Positions 12,868 to 23,912 of a stretch of 64,000 bases of DNA are shown piece by piece (the stretch's first letter is position 1; each line of letters opens with the position of its first letter). The notes below the pieces were generated by a model. The model saw only the letters and a list, made by a program, of their open reading frames with translations. It was not told where the DNA came from and searched no databases. The stretch is from Cacajao melanocephalus (Eukaryota; Chordata; Mammalia; Primates; Pitheciidae), in NCBI GenBank assembly GCA_963573385.1, contig CAUYLG010018019.1:1-64000 (forward strand), read 5' to 3'. The translations under genes and the position numbers were made by a program.

Positions 12868-12898
<31 letters not shown>
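12868..12898. repeat. (TA)n microsatellite
   Basis: About 15 uninterrupted TA units inside the composite AT-rich block; capable of cruciform extrusion and probably length-variable. Confidence 0.9.
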
Positions 12899-12900
<2 letters not shown>

Positions 12901-13193
12901 CAGTATGGGTATAATTATATAACTATAATAGGTATAATTATACATAGATAATGTATAGGTATAATCTCTATCTATAGACCTATATAGTATATCTATATAC
13001 ATATATATTATATCTATAAAGTACTATATCTAGAGAGTATACCTATATACCTACATATGTATATGCAGGTATGTGTATGTATATGTATATGTATATGCAG
13101 GTAAATACCTATAACCTATATATGTACATATATATGTGTGTGTGTATATATATAGGTATATAGGTATACTCTCTAGATTTAGTGCTTTATTTT

Positions 13194-13276
13194 AAATCAA
13201 TTAGTTTTAATGTAGAGGTTTTTATAGGTATATAAGTAAAATATATAAAAACTTCTACATTAACTAGTTGATATTT
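13194..13276. repeat. Long near-perfect hairpin (inverted repeat, arms ~33 bases)
   Basis: The left arm at about 13194-13226 contains AATGTAGAGGTTTTTATA. The right arm at about 13244-13276 contains TATAAAAACTTCTACATT. The arms are reverse complements with only a few mismatches or gaps and a ~17-base spacer. There is no T-run exit signal or conserved loop to suggest a specific RNA gene. Confidence 0.85.
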
Positions 13277-13299
13277 TGACATAACACTAATTCTGAAAA

Positions 13300-15345
13300 T
13301 TTACAAGCTTAAATATTTTAAATTTAAATATGTTGAGGATAATGACTTACCAAAAAGGTTACTGTTAAAATTGTAAACAATATATGCTTAATTCCCTAAA
13401 ATCAAAGTTTCTCTCTAAGCTATGAATTCCACACTTCTAACATGTTATCAAATTTCATGTCTTGGTACCTAAAATCTGTTGACTTCAGTGATAGAAACCA
13501 AACTCTACTGGACATGACAACCAACTTGATAATTGTGTAAATCAATCTAGAACACATGAAAAAAGCTTGACATTTTTGTTCTTTTCTTTAATTAAGTGAT
13601 CTATAGGGGTTGTTTTCTTTCAAAGCAATTGCTACCCACTTATATTTTTTAAATGCATTTAAGCAAATCTATATTGTTCTCTTAAGGAACATGTTTAAAA
13701 GCCATTGAAGCAATTTCTTTTGTTGTTTCAATGTATTAGGATATAGAATGTTCATATGGAAACCTTTTAATGTTTAAATACAAGTAGATGCAATAAATGG
13801 TCACTCCCATTTTCTGAATAATAACAGGGCTTTGAATGAGGGGTAAAATGCCAACCACATACTATTGTCTTTTTCTTGCGGTCTAATCACTCACTTGTGT
13901 TGTCTTTCCTGATTGATTTGTCATTTGGTGGCAGCTGAACTGTGTGTTTGAAGATCTTTTGTATAGATTTAATCAGGAAATGGAAATCACGTCTTTGATT
14001 GACACTAATAATTTATAGTCATTTGCTCTAGCTGAAAGAGCTATATGGCTTTAAGTTTCTGAAAATGAAAAGCCCTTTAAATGTCTTTACCTTTTCATTT
14101 CAAACCAATTTATGTAGGTAGTCATGGGGGAAAAGCTGTCAATTTGGAATAATGTATATTGCATTACAATTTTTAAATAATAAAGTAAAAACATTTCCCT
14201 GTTTGTGAATAAGCATACCTTAAATAATTCCATTAAATTTTTAAAGTGTAATTCAGAAAGACGGTATTTAGGTGCATGTTGCTAAAAAATGTTTTCCTTG
14301 GTAGTGTGAGTATAATGCAATTTTCAACTATTCTAAAAATAGTAAAAGAACATCATATATCATAGTTTCTTTAATTAAGGCTGAAGTTGTATGTGACTTC
14401 AGTTCTCTTAATACAATGCAGAGACAGTGTAGACATGCCCTCCCTAAACTATAAACATCTAAAACATAGTTACCATAGATTCTAACACCATGAGCACCGA
14501 GACTTTTTGCTGTGTGCTTTGTCATTTTCAGAGATGTTATTGTTGTTGTTGATTTGTAATCAGGTCATCTTGATTTGATCACTCCCACATACTTATAGAC
14601 TTGTATTTGTAAGTTGTAGAGTAAATATGTGTGTAAATATATTTTTGATTGTACATTTGAGGTACATTATGTTAATACATGTGTATCTCTGCTTGCAGAG
14701 AAGCATACATTTTTAGACAAGTTAAATATTTGAGGCCATTTGCTTTTATATATTAGATAATCCAGTAGACATACCTAGTAATTGCTAGAGGAAAATAGTA
14801 GCCTATGGAGTAATATTTTTTTAGGTCATATTACATTACATAGTACTTTTAAAATAAATTGATCTCCTTCTCTCCTAATCATCTCTCAATCCTATTAGAA
14901 ATAATTCTTCCCTCTAGATGACAGCAATATTTTCACATACATAATGCATTCTATCTAGGTCTGTGGATATTTTAACGAGCCTTTAATGTTCTTCTCCTTA
15001 GAGATCAGTGACCTGTATATTGCAGATAGGAAATATCTATTTGTTTAACAAATAATAGCATCAATAAATTACTAACTACATGAAAGTGGTGATGCCTCAA
15101 GATTCCTCCAAAGTTATTAAATGTCAAAATGGCTGAAACCACTAGAAAGTCAACTGTAATAAAAAATATTATGAGAGTTGATCATCTGTTTGTCAGACCT
15201 TATTCATTGTTATCCAATGTAACTTTAGGTTTTGAAATAATAATATTTATATTCTTGTTATTTTTGTATTTAATTTTTGGCTGTTTATATACCAGAATAT
15301 ATGGCCCATGATCTCTGTAATATGAAAATTCAAGTCTACCTTATT
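13300..15345. other. Unique AT-rich sequence; low-repeat segment at 13.88-14.11 kb
   Basis: No recognised repeat or gene. The interval 13880-14110 stands out for higher compositional complexity and several transcription-factor-like words (see findings). A (GTT)n-like run lies near 14541-14560. ORFs at 14328-14525 (minus) and 15129-15311 look like chance. Confidence 0.5.
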
Positions 15346-15349
15346 TCTT

Positions 15350-16235
15350 TAGTTTTTAAAAATTATTATTTCAATAATTTTGGGGGAACTGGTGGTGTTT
15401 GGTTACATGGATAAGTTCTTCAGTGGTAATTTCTGAGATTTTTGTGCACCCATGACTCAAGCAGTGCACACTGTACCCAAAGTGTAGACTTTACCCCTCA
15501 TCCCCTCCCACAGTTCCCCCCAAGTCCCCAGAGCCCATTGTATTATTTTTATGCCTTTGCAACCTCATAGCTTAGCTCCCACTTGTAAGTGATGGCATGT
15601 GTTTGATTTATGCCTCAGTTACTTCACTTAGAAGAATAGACTCCAATTTCATCCAGGTCGCTGTGAATGCCCCTGTTTCATTCCTTTATATGACTGAGTA
15701 GTATTCCATGGTATATGTGGACATATACAACATATATATGTGTATATGTGTGGATATATGTATGTATAAGTGTGTATATATACATATAGTATGCATACAT
15801 GTGTGTACATATGTATCTCTCATTTTCTTTATCCATTCATTGGTTGATGGGCATTTAGGCTGGTTCCATATTTTTGCAATTGTACATTGTGCTGCTATAA
15901 ACATGTGTGTGGAATTGTCTTTTTCATATAAAGACTTATTTTCCTATGAGTAGATATCAGTAGTGGGATAGATGCATCAAACAGTAGACCTACATTTAGT
16001 TCTTTAAGGAATCTCCATACTGCTTTCCAATAGTTGTGCTAGTTTACATTCCCACCAGCAGTATAGAACTGTTTCTTTTTCACCACATCTATGACATCTA
16101 TTATCTTTTATTTTTGAATTATGGCTATTCTTGGAGGAGTAAGGTGGTATCACATTATGGTTTTGATTTGCATTTTCCTGATAATTAGCAATGTTGAACA
16201 TTCTTTCATATGTTTATTTGCCATTTATATATTAA
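15350..16235 (-). mobile_element. L1 3' fragment, antisense, with internal microsatellite
   Basis: Reverse complement of an L1 3' UTR and ORF2 C-terminus. Landmarks are GGTTACATGGATAAGTTCTT, TAGTATTCCATGGTATATG, TTGGTTGATGGGCATTTAGG and TTCCCACCAGCAGTATAGA. It is divergent, suggesting an L1MA/MB-age copy. A TATG/TATA-rich microsatellite (about 15711-15815) has grown where older L1 copies often carry one, after the CCATGGTATA site. Confidence 0.9.
15711..15815. repeat. (TATG)/(TATA) microsatellite inside L1
   Basis: Irregular ATATGTGTATATG units interrupting the L1 ORF2 relic. It explains the tyrosine- and isoleucine-rich ORFs on both strands, which are not genes. Confidence 0.85.
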
Positions 16236-16239
16236 AGAG

Positions 16240-16955
16240 ATGGATTTTTATCTTCTAAACAATCATAGAACATGAAGAAGTTTGGGAATTTGGAATGAAT
16301 GTTCAGACAGATTACTGAATTACACATATCAGATAGAAAAAAAAGGAATTCATGTTCTTTACAACAATCCAAAAATTCTTATTTTGTAAATATTTTAATA
16401 AAATAAACTTAGTTAAAACATTACACACTATGAAACAGTTGCAATTTCATCACTTTTTCTTGTTTCATTTCTAGGTTTTCATATCTATATTTTTAATCTA
16501 GATATGCTTTTCTCTTTGAAAATAGTATTTTCACTTGAGAGGAGGAAAGTCAGGTTTCATGTTTAGTTACAAAGTTACCTCAATTCAGCAAATGTTTGGG
16601 CTTATGAAAATTACAATTTGGTCTCCAAGCATATTTTCCACAGGATTTCAGATGGCATCTTTAAGCTCATTGTGAAAAATCAATAGCTTTTGCAGCTTCA
16701 TGAGATTCAGAACAATCTTTATTTCACACAGAGTGTATATGAAGATATTCAGTTGGCACAGTGAATATATAAAGTAAAAACAGGTATAAAAAAACAACTC
16801 ATGAAAATACAGGAAGTGGAGGCAAATTGTATACACGACCCTATCGATTATCATAAAACACTCAATTAAAGGAAAGAATACAGATTGCTTGTGAGTCTTT
16901 TTGCTCACTTTTCCCCAGTGGCACCATCTTGTTAAACTATAGTACAATATTATAA
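16240..16955. other. AT-rich sequence, nothing recognised
   Basis: No repeat family or gene identified. The 99-codon minus ORF at 16648-16947 is rich in Phe, Tyr, Ile and Leu as expected for random AT-rich DNA, with no domain signature. Confidence 0.5.
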
Positions 16956-17275
16956 CAGGTATACTGACATTGATACAGTCAAAATATAGAATAGTTCCAT
17001 CATCATATCTAAACTGTTGTTGTTTTAATAATGCTACATAAATGGAACCTTACAATAAGTAACATTTTGGGATGGATTTATTCAACTCAGTGTAATTCCC
17101 TGGAAATTCATCAAGGATGATTCATACATCATAATTTGTTGTTTTATATTATTAAGGAGTATTTCATGGGATGAATACATCACAGTTTTTAAAACATTCA
17201 CTCATTAAAGGACATCTGGGTTGGTTCTAGTTGTTGGCTATTAAGAAAAAATGTCAATAAATACGCCACTTCCTC
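16956..17275 (-). mobile_element. Old L1M fragment, antisense
   Basis: Carries, in order, the antisense L1M landmarks ATAATGCTACATAAATGGAA, TTATTCAACTCAGTGTAATT and AGGACATCTGGGTTGGTTCT. The same domain appears again, more completely, at 60.6-61.0 kb. Highly diverged. Confidence 0.7.
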
Positions 17276-17404
17276 CTGCTTTCAGATGAGAAATCCAGTT
17301 AGGAGAATTGATGATCCCCTATAAGTCACACGTCATTTATCTGTGACTACTTTTAAGACTTTTTTTTTGGTCTTTATTTTCAGAAGCGAAATTATGATAT
17401 TTCT

Positions 17405-17793
17405 TGGTATATTAGCTTGTTCTCACATGGCTATAAAGAATTACCTGAGACTGAGTAATTTATGCAGAAAACAGGTTTAATTGACTCACAGTTCTGCAGG
17501 TTGTACAGGAAGCATGGCTGGGGAGACCTTCAAGAAACTTTTAATCATGGCAGATGGCAAAGAGGAAACAGGCACATCTAACATGGCTGGAGAAAGAGGA
17601 AGAGAGGGAAGGGGGAAATGCTCTACAATTTTAAACAACCAGGTCTCATGAGAACTCACACACTATCAAGAGAACAGCACTAGAGGAAATCCACCGCCAT
17701 GATCTTATCACCTTCCACCAAGACCCAGCTCCAACACTGGGAATTACAATGCAATATGAGATTTGGGTGGGGACACAGAGCCAAACCATATGA
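17405..17793 (-). mobile_element. MaLR solo LTR (MST type)
   Basis: A full-length minus-strand LTR from TATATTAGCTTGTTCTCACA to GAGCCAAACCATATGA with no internal sequence on either side. A solo LTR is the product of LTR-LTR recombination. No clear five-base duplication is visible. Confidence 0.9.
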
Positions 17794-18815
17794 CTTGGTG
17801 CGCATTTCCTTGGTTTTACCTTGTCTCAGGTTTGCTTGTTGCATGTATGGGTTTGCGACTTTCACCAAATTGGAGAAGTTCTCAGTCATTATTTTCTTTG
17901 GCTACTCTTTCTTGCTCCAGTCTTTCGTTTCTTCCAGAGCCTTCACAGTACAAATGTTGGAAAATATATTTTTGTCCCATTGATCTCTGAGACTCTGCTC
18001 CACTTTTTTTTTCCTTCTCTGTTTCTTTTTTCAGTTTTTTTTCTCTGTTGTTCAGATTGGATAAATTACATTATTTTGTCCAAAAGTTTGTTGATTCTAT
18101 TCTCTGACATCTTTACTCTGCTGTTAACCAATATAACACATTCTTATGATTTGCCTAATTTTTCAAATTAAAATAATTTCAATTGAGTTCACTTTAAAAT
18201 TTATATTTCTTTGCTAAGATAGTCTATTTTTCACATCAAGATAATTTTTAATTGGTTGTTTACATATTTTTGATGGCTGATTTCATCTCAGTGATGGCTT
18301 AATTTGATTGTCTTTTCTTTCTCAAGCTGTCGTTTTCTTCAGTCCTTAGTATAATGAGTGATTCTCAAGTGATTCTCACCTTTACCTTGGACATTTTGGC
18401 TATTCTGTTAAGAGACTCTGGATCTTATTTATTATTTTCTTATAATTTTAGCAGGCAGTTACTCTGCTTTTTGCACAGATCCTGACTCACTTTTCTGGGC
18501 TGTGGTCCCTTTGTAAATCTAATTTACAGAACTTTGCTTTGCTATTTTGCTTTTTGCATTTTGTCTTAAGAATCTGGGGCTTCCACTGCTTCTCACATTG
18601 GAGGTGGCAGGAGTTTCCTGGCCAAGCCAGCAAGAGGGATTGTGCTATAAATGCTTGGAAGCAGGAAGCAGCCTCTCCTTCCCCACTGGGTCCAACACTC
18701 CTGAATCCCACTAGAAGGAAAGATGGAACAATTCCTGAAGAAATCTTATTCTTGAAATTGTCTTTGCCGATTCCTCCTGCAAGAATAATTCCTGAAGAAA
18801 TATTCATACCTTGAG
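17794..18815 (-). mobile_element. Old L1M 5' region (5' UTR/ORF1 area), antisense
   Basis: Segments such as GTTGTTCAGATTGGATAAAT, GGACATTTTGGCTATTCTGT and AGAGACTCTGGATCTTATTT are typical of the 5' part of old L1M or HAL1-like elements read antisense. ORFs up to 116 codons here have no protein-family match that I can see. Confidence 0.65.
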
Positions 18816-18964
18816 ATGGGAAAATCTTTTCTCCAACCTAGAGGCAGTGATGGTTTTTATTTTTCATTTGTATCCCTAAAATCTAACAATTTATGTATTA
18901 TATATATTAATTTTACTTCCTGTTTTTCTTATTCTAGGCTAGACAACTTAACATGGTTTAAGTT

Positions 18965-19715
18965 AGAATGGCAGTCATTAAAAAATCTGGAGACAACAGA
19001 TGCTGGAGAGGATGTGGAGAAATATGAATGCTTTTACAGTGTTGGTGGGAGTGTAAATTAATTCCACTATTGTGGAAGACAGTGTGGCAATTCCTCAAGG
19101 ATCTAGAAGTAGAAATACCATTTGACCCAGCCATCCCATTACTGGCTATATACCCTAAGGATTATAAATCATTCCATTATAAAGACACATGCACACATAT
19201 GTTTATTGAGGCACTGCTCACAATAGCAAAGATTTGGAACCAACCCAAATGCCCATCAATGATAGACAGGATAAAGAAAATGTGGCACATATACACCATG
19301 GAATACTATGCAGCCATAAAAAGAATGAGTTCATATCCTTTTCAGGGACATGGATGAAACTGGAAACCATCATTCTCAGCAAACTGACACAAGAACAGAA
19401 AACCAAGCACCACCTATTATCACTCATAAGTGGATGTTGAACAATGGGAACAGAGGGATACGGGGAGGGGAACATCAGACACCACGGCCCTGGGGGTGGA
19501 GGGCTAGGGGAGGAATGACAGGGGGTCAAGGGATTGGGGAGGGATAACGTTAGGAGAAATACCTAATGTAGATGATGGAGCAATCCATGCAGCAAACCAA
19601 CACCATGGCATGTGTATACATATGTGGCAAACCTTCACCATCTGCATATGTACCCAAGAAGTTAAAGTATAATAAATAAATTAATAAAATAAAATAAAAT
19701 AAAAACAAAAAGAGG
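18965..19715 (+). mobile_element. 5'-truncated L1 (L1PA/L1PB age), sense
   Basis: Starts inside ORF2 at AGAATGGCAGTCATTAAAAA and runs through the ORF2 stop (about 19438-19440), a G-rich 3' UTR and an (AATAA)n-type tail at about 19670-19710. The ORF at 19028-19357 is the ORF2 C-terminal end. The better preserved frame suggests a younger copy than the fragment at 15.35 kb. Target duplication not found. Confidence 0.93.
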
Positions 19716-20475
19716 ATATTGAAGATAATTTAGATTTAGAGTGAGTGGGCATGAGATGGCAAAGTTTGGTCTAAATAGGGAAGTCCAAGGGAAATAAAGG
19801 GAGTAGGAGCAGACAATAGTAAGAAAAAATGAAGATGCAGCTGTAACATTTTTTTTTTTAATTCAGTCTTTACACTTTCACCTGGTCACTTTAGGTTCTT
19901 CATCCCAGTGGAGCATGCAGTCATGAATCACTTTCAGATGATAATCACAGTTGTTTGGGATTCTCTTGTGCCTGCTTTGGGAAATGCATTATAATTATTA
20001 GTGCTGAAATAATCGTAACTCAAATAAAATGTTTTCTCAAAAAGTAGTGTTTTTTTTTTGCATTTTGCTATCAGTTATATAACTCATTCTCACTATAGTC
20101 CTTTCAACTATATCATCTGGGAAACATTAAAAAAGCAACTCTCCCTTGTAAACTCATACATTTAGACTGATGACATCCCATTCTTCTATCCAGTCAAGCA
20201 CTCGTCTCCCTCATTCCAGCTTCCTACACCTGTATTCTGTTGCATTTGTATCAGTTTCCCACTCCTTTTGTGTGCTTGTTATTCCTTATTGGGTAACATA
20301 ACATAAAATGTCACCTTAATTCCTTTTTAGGTGATGTAAGTATAAAATGTTAACTTAAAGACATTCACTGCTTTCACATACTTTGGGCTATAATACATAT
20401 TTCCTGGCCTGCACAAATGTAAGTCAGTGATCTCCTTGGGCAGACAATTTAGAATTTTAGTTTCTATTGTCTTTG
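19716..20475. other. Unique sequence, nothing recognised
   Basis: Contains a T-run at about 19850-19859 and another at about 20050-20059. No repeat family or gene signal seen. Confidence 0.5.
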
Positions 20476-20477
20476 CC

Positions 20478-21062
20478 ATAGATTTTGTGGTAGGCATTAT
20501 GCAAAGGAGCTCCCCAAGGCTCTCTGTTTCTAGTGTACTTGCCTACATAATCCCTGGGACTGTAAATATGATGGGATTTACTCCCATGATTATGTTATAT
20601 GGCATAGGTGACATTTAGAAAGAAAGATTACCTGCATGTGCCTGATTTAATCCCATAAATCCTTCACAGAGTTTTCCTTCTACTGGCTGCAGTAGAAGTC
20701 AGAGAGCTTTAGACAGATTCCATATGAGAGAGGTTCTCCACGGCTGAGATGAAGGAGGCCCATTACGATTGAACTGACTTGAAAGCAGTGGAACCAAGAG
20801 AAGTGTTAGACCCATAGCCAGCAGCACAGTGGGGATATAAGTTCCACAACTGCAAGGAAATAAATTCTACCAAGAGTCTGCAGGAGCATTCGCTAACCCA
20901 GCTTCCAGATGAAAGCAAAGCTGGTGAACACCTGAACCAGAAACCCAACTAAAATGTCCCACACCGTAGCCCATGGAAACTGTGAAATAATAATTTGTTA
21001 TTGTTTTATTAGACTTCAAACTTTGTGACAATTCACTATGTAGTAAGAGAAAGCTAAGCAAG
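20478..21062 (+). mobile_element. MLT1-like MaLR LTR, diverged
   Basis: Landmarks in MLT1 order: CTGTAAATATGATGGGATTT, ATTATGTTATATGGCATAGG, then CACAACTGCAAGGAAATAAA and, near the end, TGGAAACTGTGAAATAATAA. It explains the short ORFs on both strands of this interval. Confidence 0.7.
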
Positions 21063-21996
21063 TTCAATTACAGGGTAGGCTCTATCAACTGAAGTTTCAA
21101 CCCACTGAAATGTCAGTACTAAAATCTACTTTAAACTTGCTGATGTTCTCTGGATCTTTCCAGACTGGAGGCAAATATGTCATTGCTGATAACATGCCAG
21201 AAAATTCAGAACATTGGAAATGGCTTTAGATTAGGTCAGGGAAGTATATTGCCATTGAACCCTTTAGCACTTTGTGTGCACTTGCATCTGCTCATTTCAT
21301 TGCTGCAAATAATTGCCACCTCCACAGGCTGCAGTAAAATATCAACTGTCTTGTTCCAGTCTCCAGCAATTCCCTCTTGCAGATGTAACTGATGTGTCAA
21401 CATTGACACTGAAAGGCCATAATATTGCCTGTGCACAAACAAGATCTCTTTTAACAGTCTATTCCTTCCGGCTCAGTTTCAGAATCATACTATGTGAACT
21501 GGATAAGTACAAAGAGCCACATTGCTTTAAATCCACCTTACCGGACTGATTTGCATGGGTCTTTCTGCAGCTAAACAGATGGTTTCACGCTGTGAGCTTA
21601 CTTGTTCTCAGTTAATCAACCACTGCCATAGGTAAATCAGGTTCAAAAACATTCTCTAAAATTCAGAGGCACATACAGTTAATATCAAATACTTTTTACA
21701 TATTATTGAAATATAATTATTTTAAGCACCTCAGGTTTCTTTAAATATTTGTCTAGAATCACCCGAGAGATTATTGAATTCTTTCTCTTAGTGCTATTTA
21801 ACATCCTTTGGTGGTAAGTTCAGTTCTGCCTATACTTAATTAATAGCTTGATTGTCTTTTTAAAATAAACTAGTGAATAGTGTCTTCAAGAATTCTCAGG
21901 TTAAATAAACTTACTCCTGTTGCTTTGTCTCTGCTTTCTTGGAGCTGTCAGTTTGTAGCTTTGTAGTTGATACCTCAAATATTATAGAATCATTGG
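21063..21996. other. Unique sequence before the second provirus
   Basis: No gene or repeat recognised. ORFs at 21177-21392 and 21313-21549 overlap each other in different frames and have no recognised domain. Confidence 0.5.
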
Positions 21997-22351
21997 TGTA
22001 TTAGTCCGTTTTCACTCTGCTGATGAAGACATGCCCGAGACTGGGAAGAAAAAGAGATTTATTTGGACTCACAGTCCCACATGGCTGGGGAGGCCTCAAA
22101 AATCATGGCAGGAGGTGAAAGGTACTTCTTACATGGCAGCAGCAAGAGAAAATGTGGAAGAAGCAAAAGCAGAAACTCCTGATAATCCCATCAGATCTCA
22201 TAAGATCTATTCACTATCATGAGAATAGCATGGGAAAGACCAGCCCCCTTGATTCAATTACCTCCCCCTGGGTCCCTCCCTCAACATGTGGGAATTCTGG
22301 GAGATACAATTCAAGTTGAGATTTGGTTGGAGACACAGTCAAACTGTATTA
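21997..22351 (-). repeat. MaLR LTR, left copy
   Basis: Starts TGTATTAGTCCGTTTTCAC and ends at the worn terminus AGTCAAACTGTATTA. Its 'gaaaggtacttcttacatgg' segment shows what the interrupted right-hand LTR should look like. Confidence 0.92.
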
Positions 22352-23912
22352 TTCTGCTCTTGGACCCTCCAAATCTCATGTCCTAGCATTTCAAAACCAA
22401 TCATGCCTTCCCAATAGTCCCCCAAAGACTTAACTCATTTCAGCATTAACCCAAAAGCCCACAGTCTAAAGTCTCATCTGAGACAAAGCAAGTCCCTTTC
22501 ACCCATGAGCCTGTAAAATCAAAAGCAAGCTAGTTACTTTCTAGATACAATAGGGGTGCAGGTATTGGGTAAATACAGCTATTCTAAATGGGAGAAATTG
22601 GCCAAAACAAGGGGGTTACAGGAACCATGTAAGTCCAAAATCTGGTGGGGTAGTCAAATCTTAAAGCTCCAAAATGATCTCCTTTGACACCATGTCTCAC
22701 ATCCAGGTCACACTGATGTAAGAGGTGGGTTCCCATCATCTTGGGCAGCTCTGCCCCTGTGGCTTTGCAGGGTACAGCCTCCCTCTGGGCTACTTTCACA
22801 GGCTAACATTGAGTGTCTATGGCTTTTGCAGGCCAGGGTTTAAGCTATCAGTGGATCTACCATTCTGAGGTCTGGAGGATGGTGGCCTTCTCATAGCTCC
22901 ACTAGGCAGCACCCCAGAAAGGATTCTGTGTGGGGGCTCTGACCCCACACTTCCCTGCCACATTGCCCTAACAGAGGTTCTTCATGAGGGTCCTGCCCCC
23001 ACAGCAAACTTTTATTTGGGCAGCCAGGCATTTCCATACATCTTCTGAAACCTAGGTGGAAGTTCCCAAACCTCAGTTCTTGACTTCTCTGCACCCACAG
23101 GTTCAACACCACATGGAAGCTGCCAAGGCAAGAGGCTTTCACCTTTGAAGCCACAGCCCGAGCTGTGTGTTGGTCCTCTCAGCCACAGCTAGAGCAGCTG
23201 GGACACGGCACCAAGTCCCCAGGCTGGACACAGCATAAGGACCCTGGGCCCAGCCTGTGAAACTACTTTTTCCTCCTGAGTCTCCAGGCCTATGATGAGA
23301 AGGGCTGCCAGGAAGGTCTCCAACATGACCTGGAGATATTTTCCTCATGGTCTTGGGGATTAACATTGCTACTTATGCAAATTTCTGCAGCCGGCTTGAA
23401 TTTCTCCCCAGATATGGGTTTTCCTTTTTTATCCCATAGTCAGTCTGTAAATTTTCTGAACTTGTATGCTCTGTTTCCCCTTTAAAACTGAATGTCTTTA
23501 ACAGTACTCAAGCCACCTTTTGAATGCTTTGCTGCTGAGAAATTTCTTCCAGCAGGTACCCTAAATCATCTCTCTCAAGTGCATTGTTCCACAAATCTCT
23601 AGGGCAGGGGCAAAATGTCACCAGTCTCTGTGCTAAAACATGCCAAGAGTCGCCTTTGCTCCAGTTCCCAACAAGTTCCTCATCACCATCTGAGACCACT
23701 TCAGCCTGGATTTTATTGCCCATATATTGCTAGCATCATTTTAAGCAAAGCCATTCAACAAGTCTCTAGGAAGTTCTAAACTTTCCCACATTTTCTGCCT
23801 CTTTCTGAACCCTTCAAACTGTTGCAATCTCTGCCTTTTACCCAGTTAAAAAGTTGCTTCAACATTTTCAGGTATATTTTTCAGCAATGCCCACCCTACT
23901 TGCACCAATGTA
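22352..23912 (-). other. MaLR internal region (gag-like, decayed)
   Basis: ~1.56 kb with the same ordered landmarks as 8034-9540, slightly better preserved in places. Minus-strand ORFs at 22891-23154 and 23139-23366 are fragments of this region and are not intact proteins. Confidence 0.88.

Larger units (their letters stand above)
12640..13285. repeat. AT-rich composite of direct and inverted repeat units
   Basis: A unit of ~40 bases, roughly AAAGTACTAAATCTAGAGA followed by TATACCTATATACCTACAT, occurs directly at about 12653-12690, 12703-12745 and 13018-13060. It occurs inverted at about 13151-13190. Between them lie TA dinucleotides and an ATAGGTATAATTAT minisatellite. The sequence beside the inverted copy (about 13265-13300) also matches, inverted, the sequence beside copy 1 (about 12630-12640). 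No known repeat family recognised. Confidence 0.75.

Noticed and set aside
12868..12898. CRISPR-like or satellite array in the AT-rich composite
   Set aside because: Units are few, unevenly spaced and in both orientations, with no regular spacers. This is a eukaryotic context.
17699..18171. Cluster of overlapping plus-strand ORFs up to 116 codons
   Set aside because: They overlap in three frames over an antisense MaLR LTR end and an old antisense L1 5' region. No family signature.
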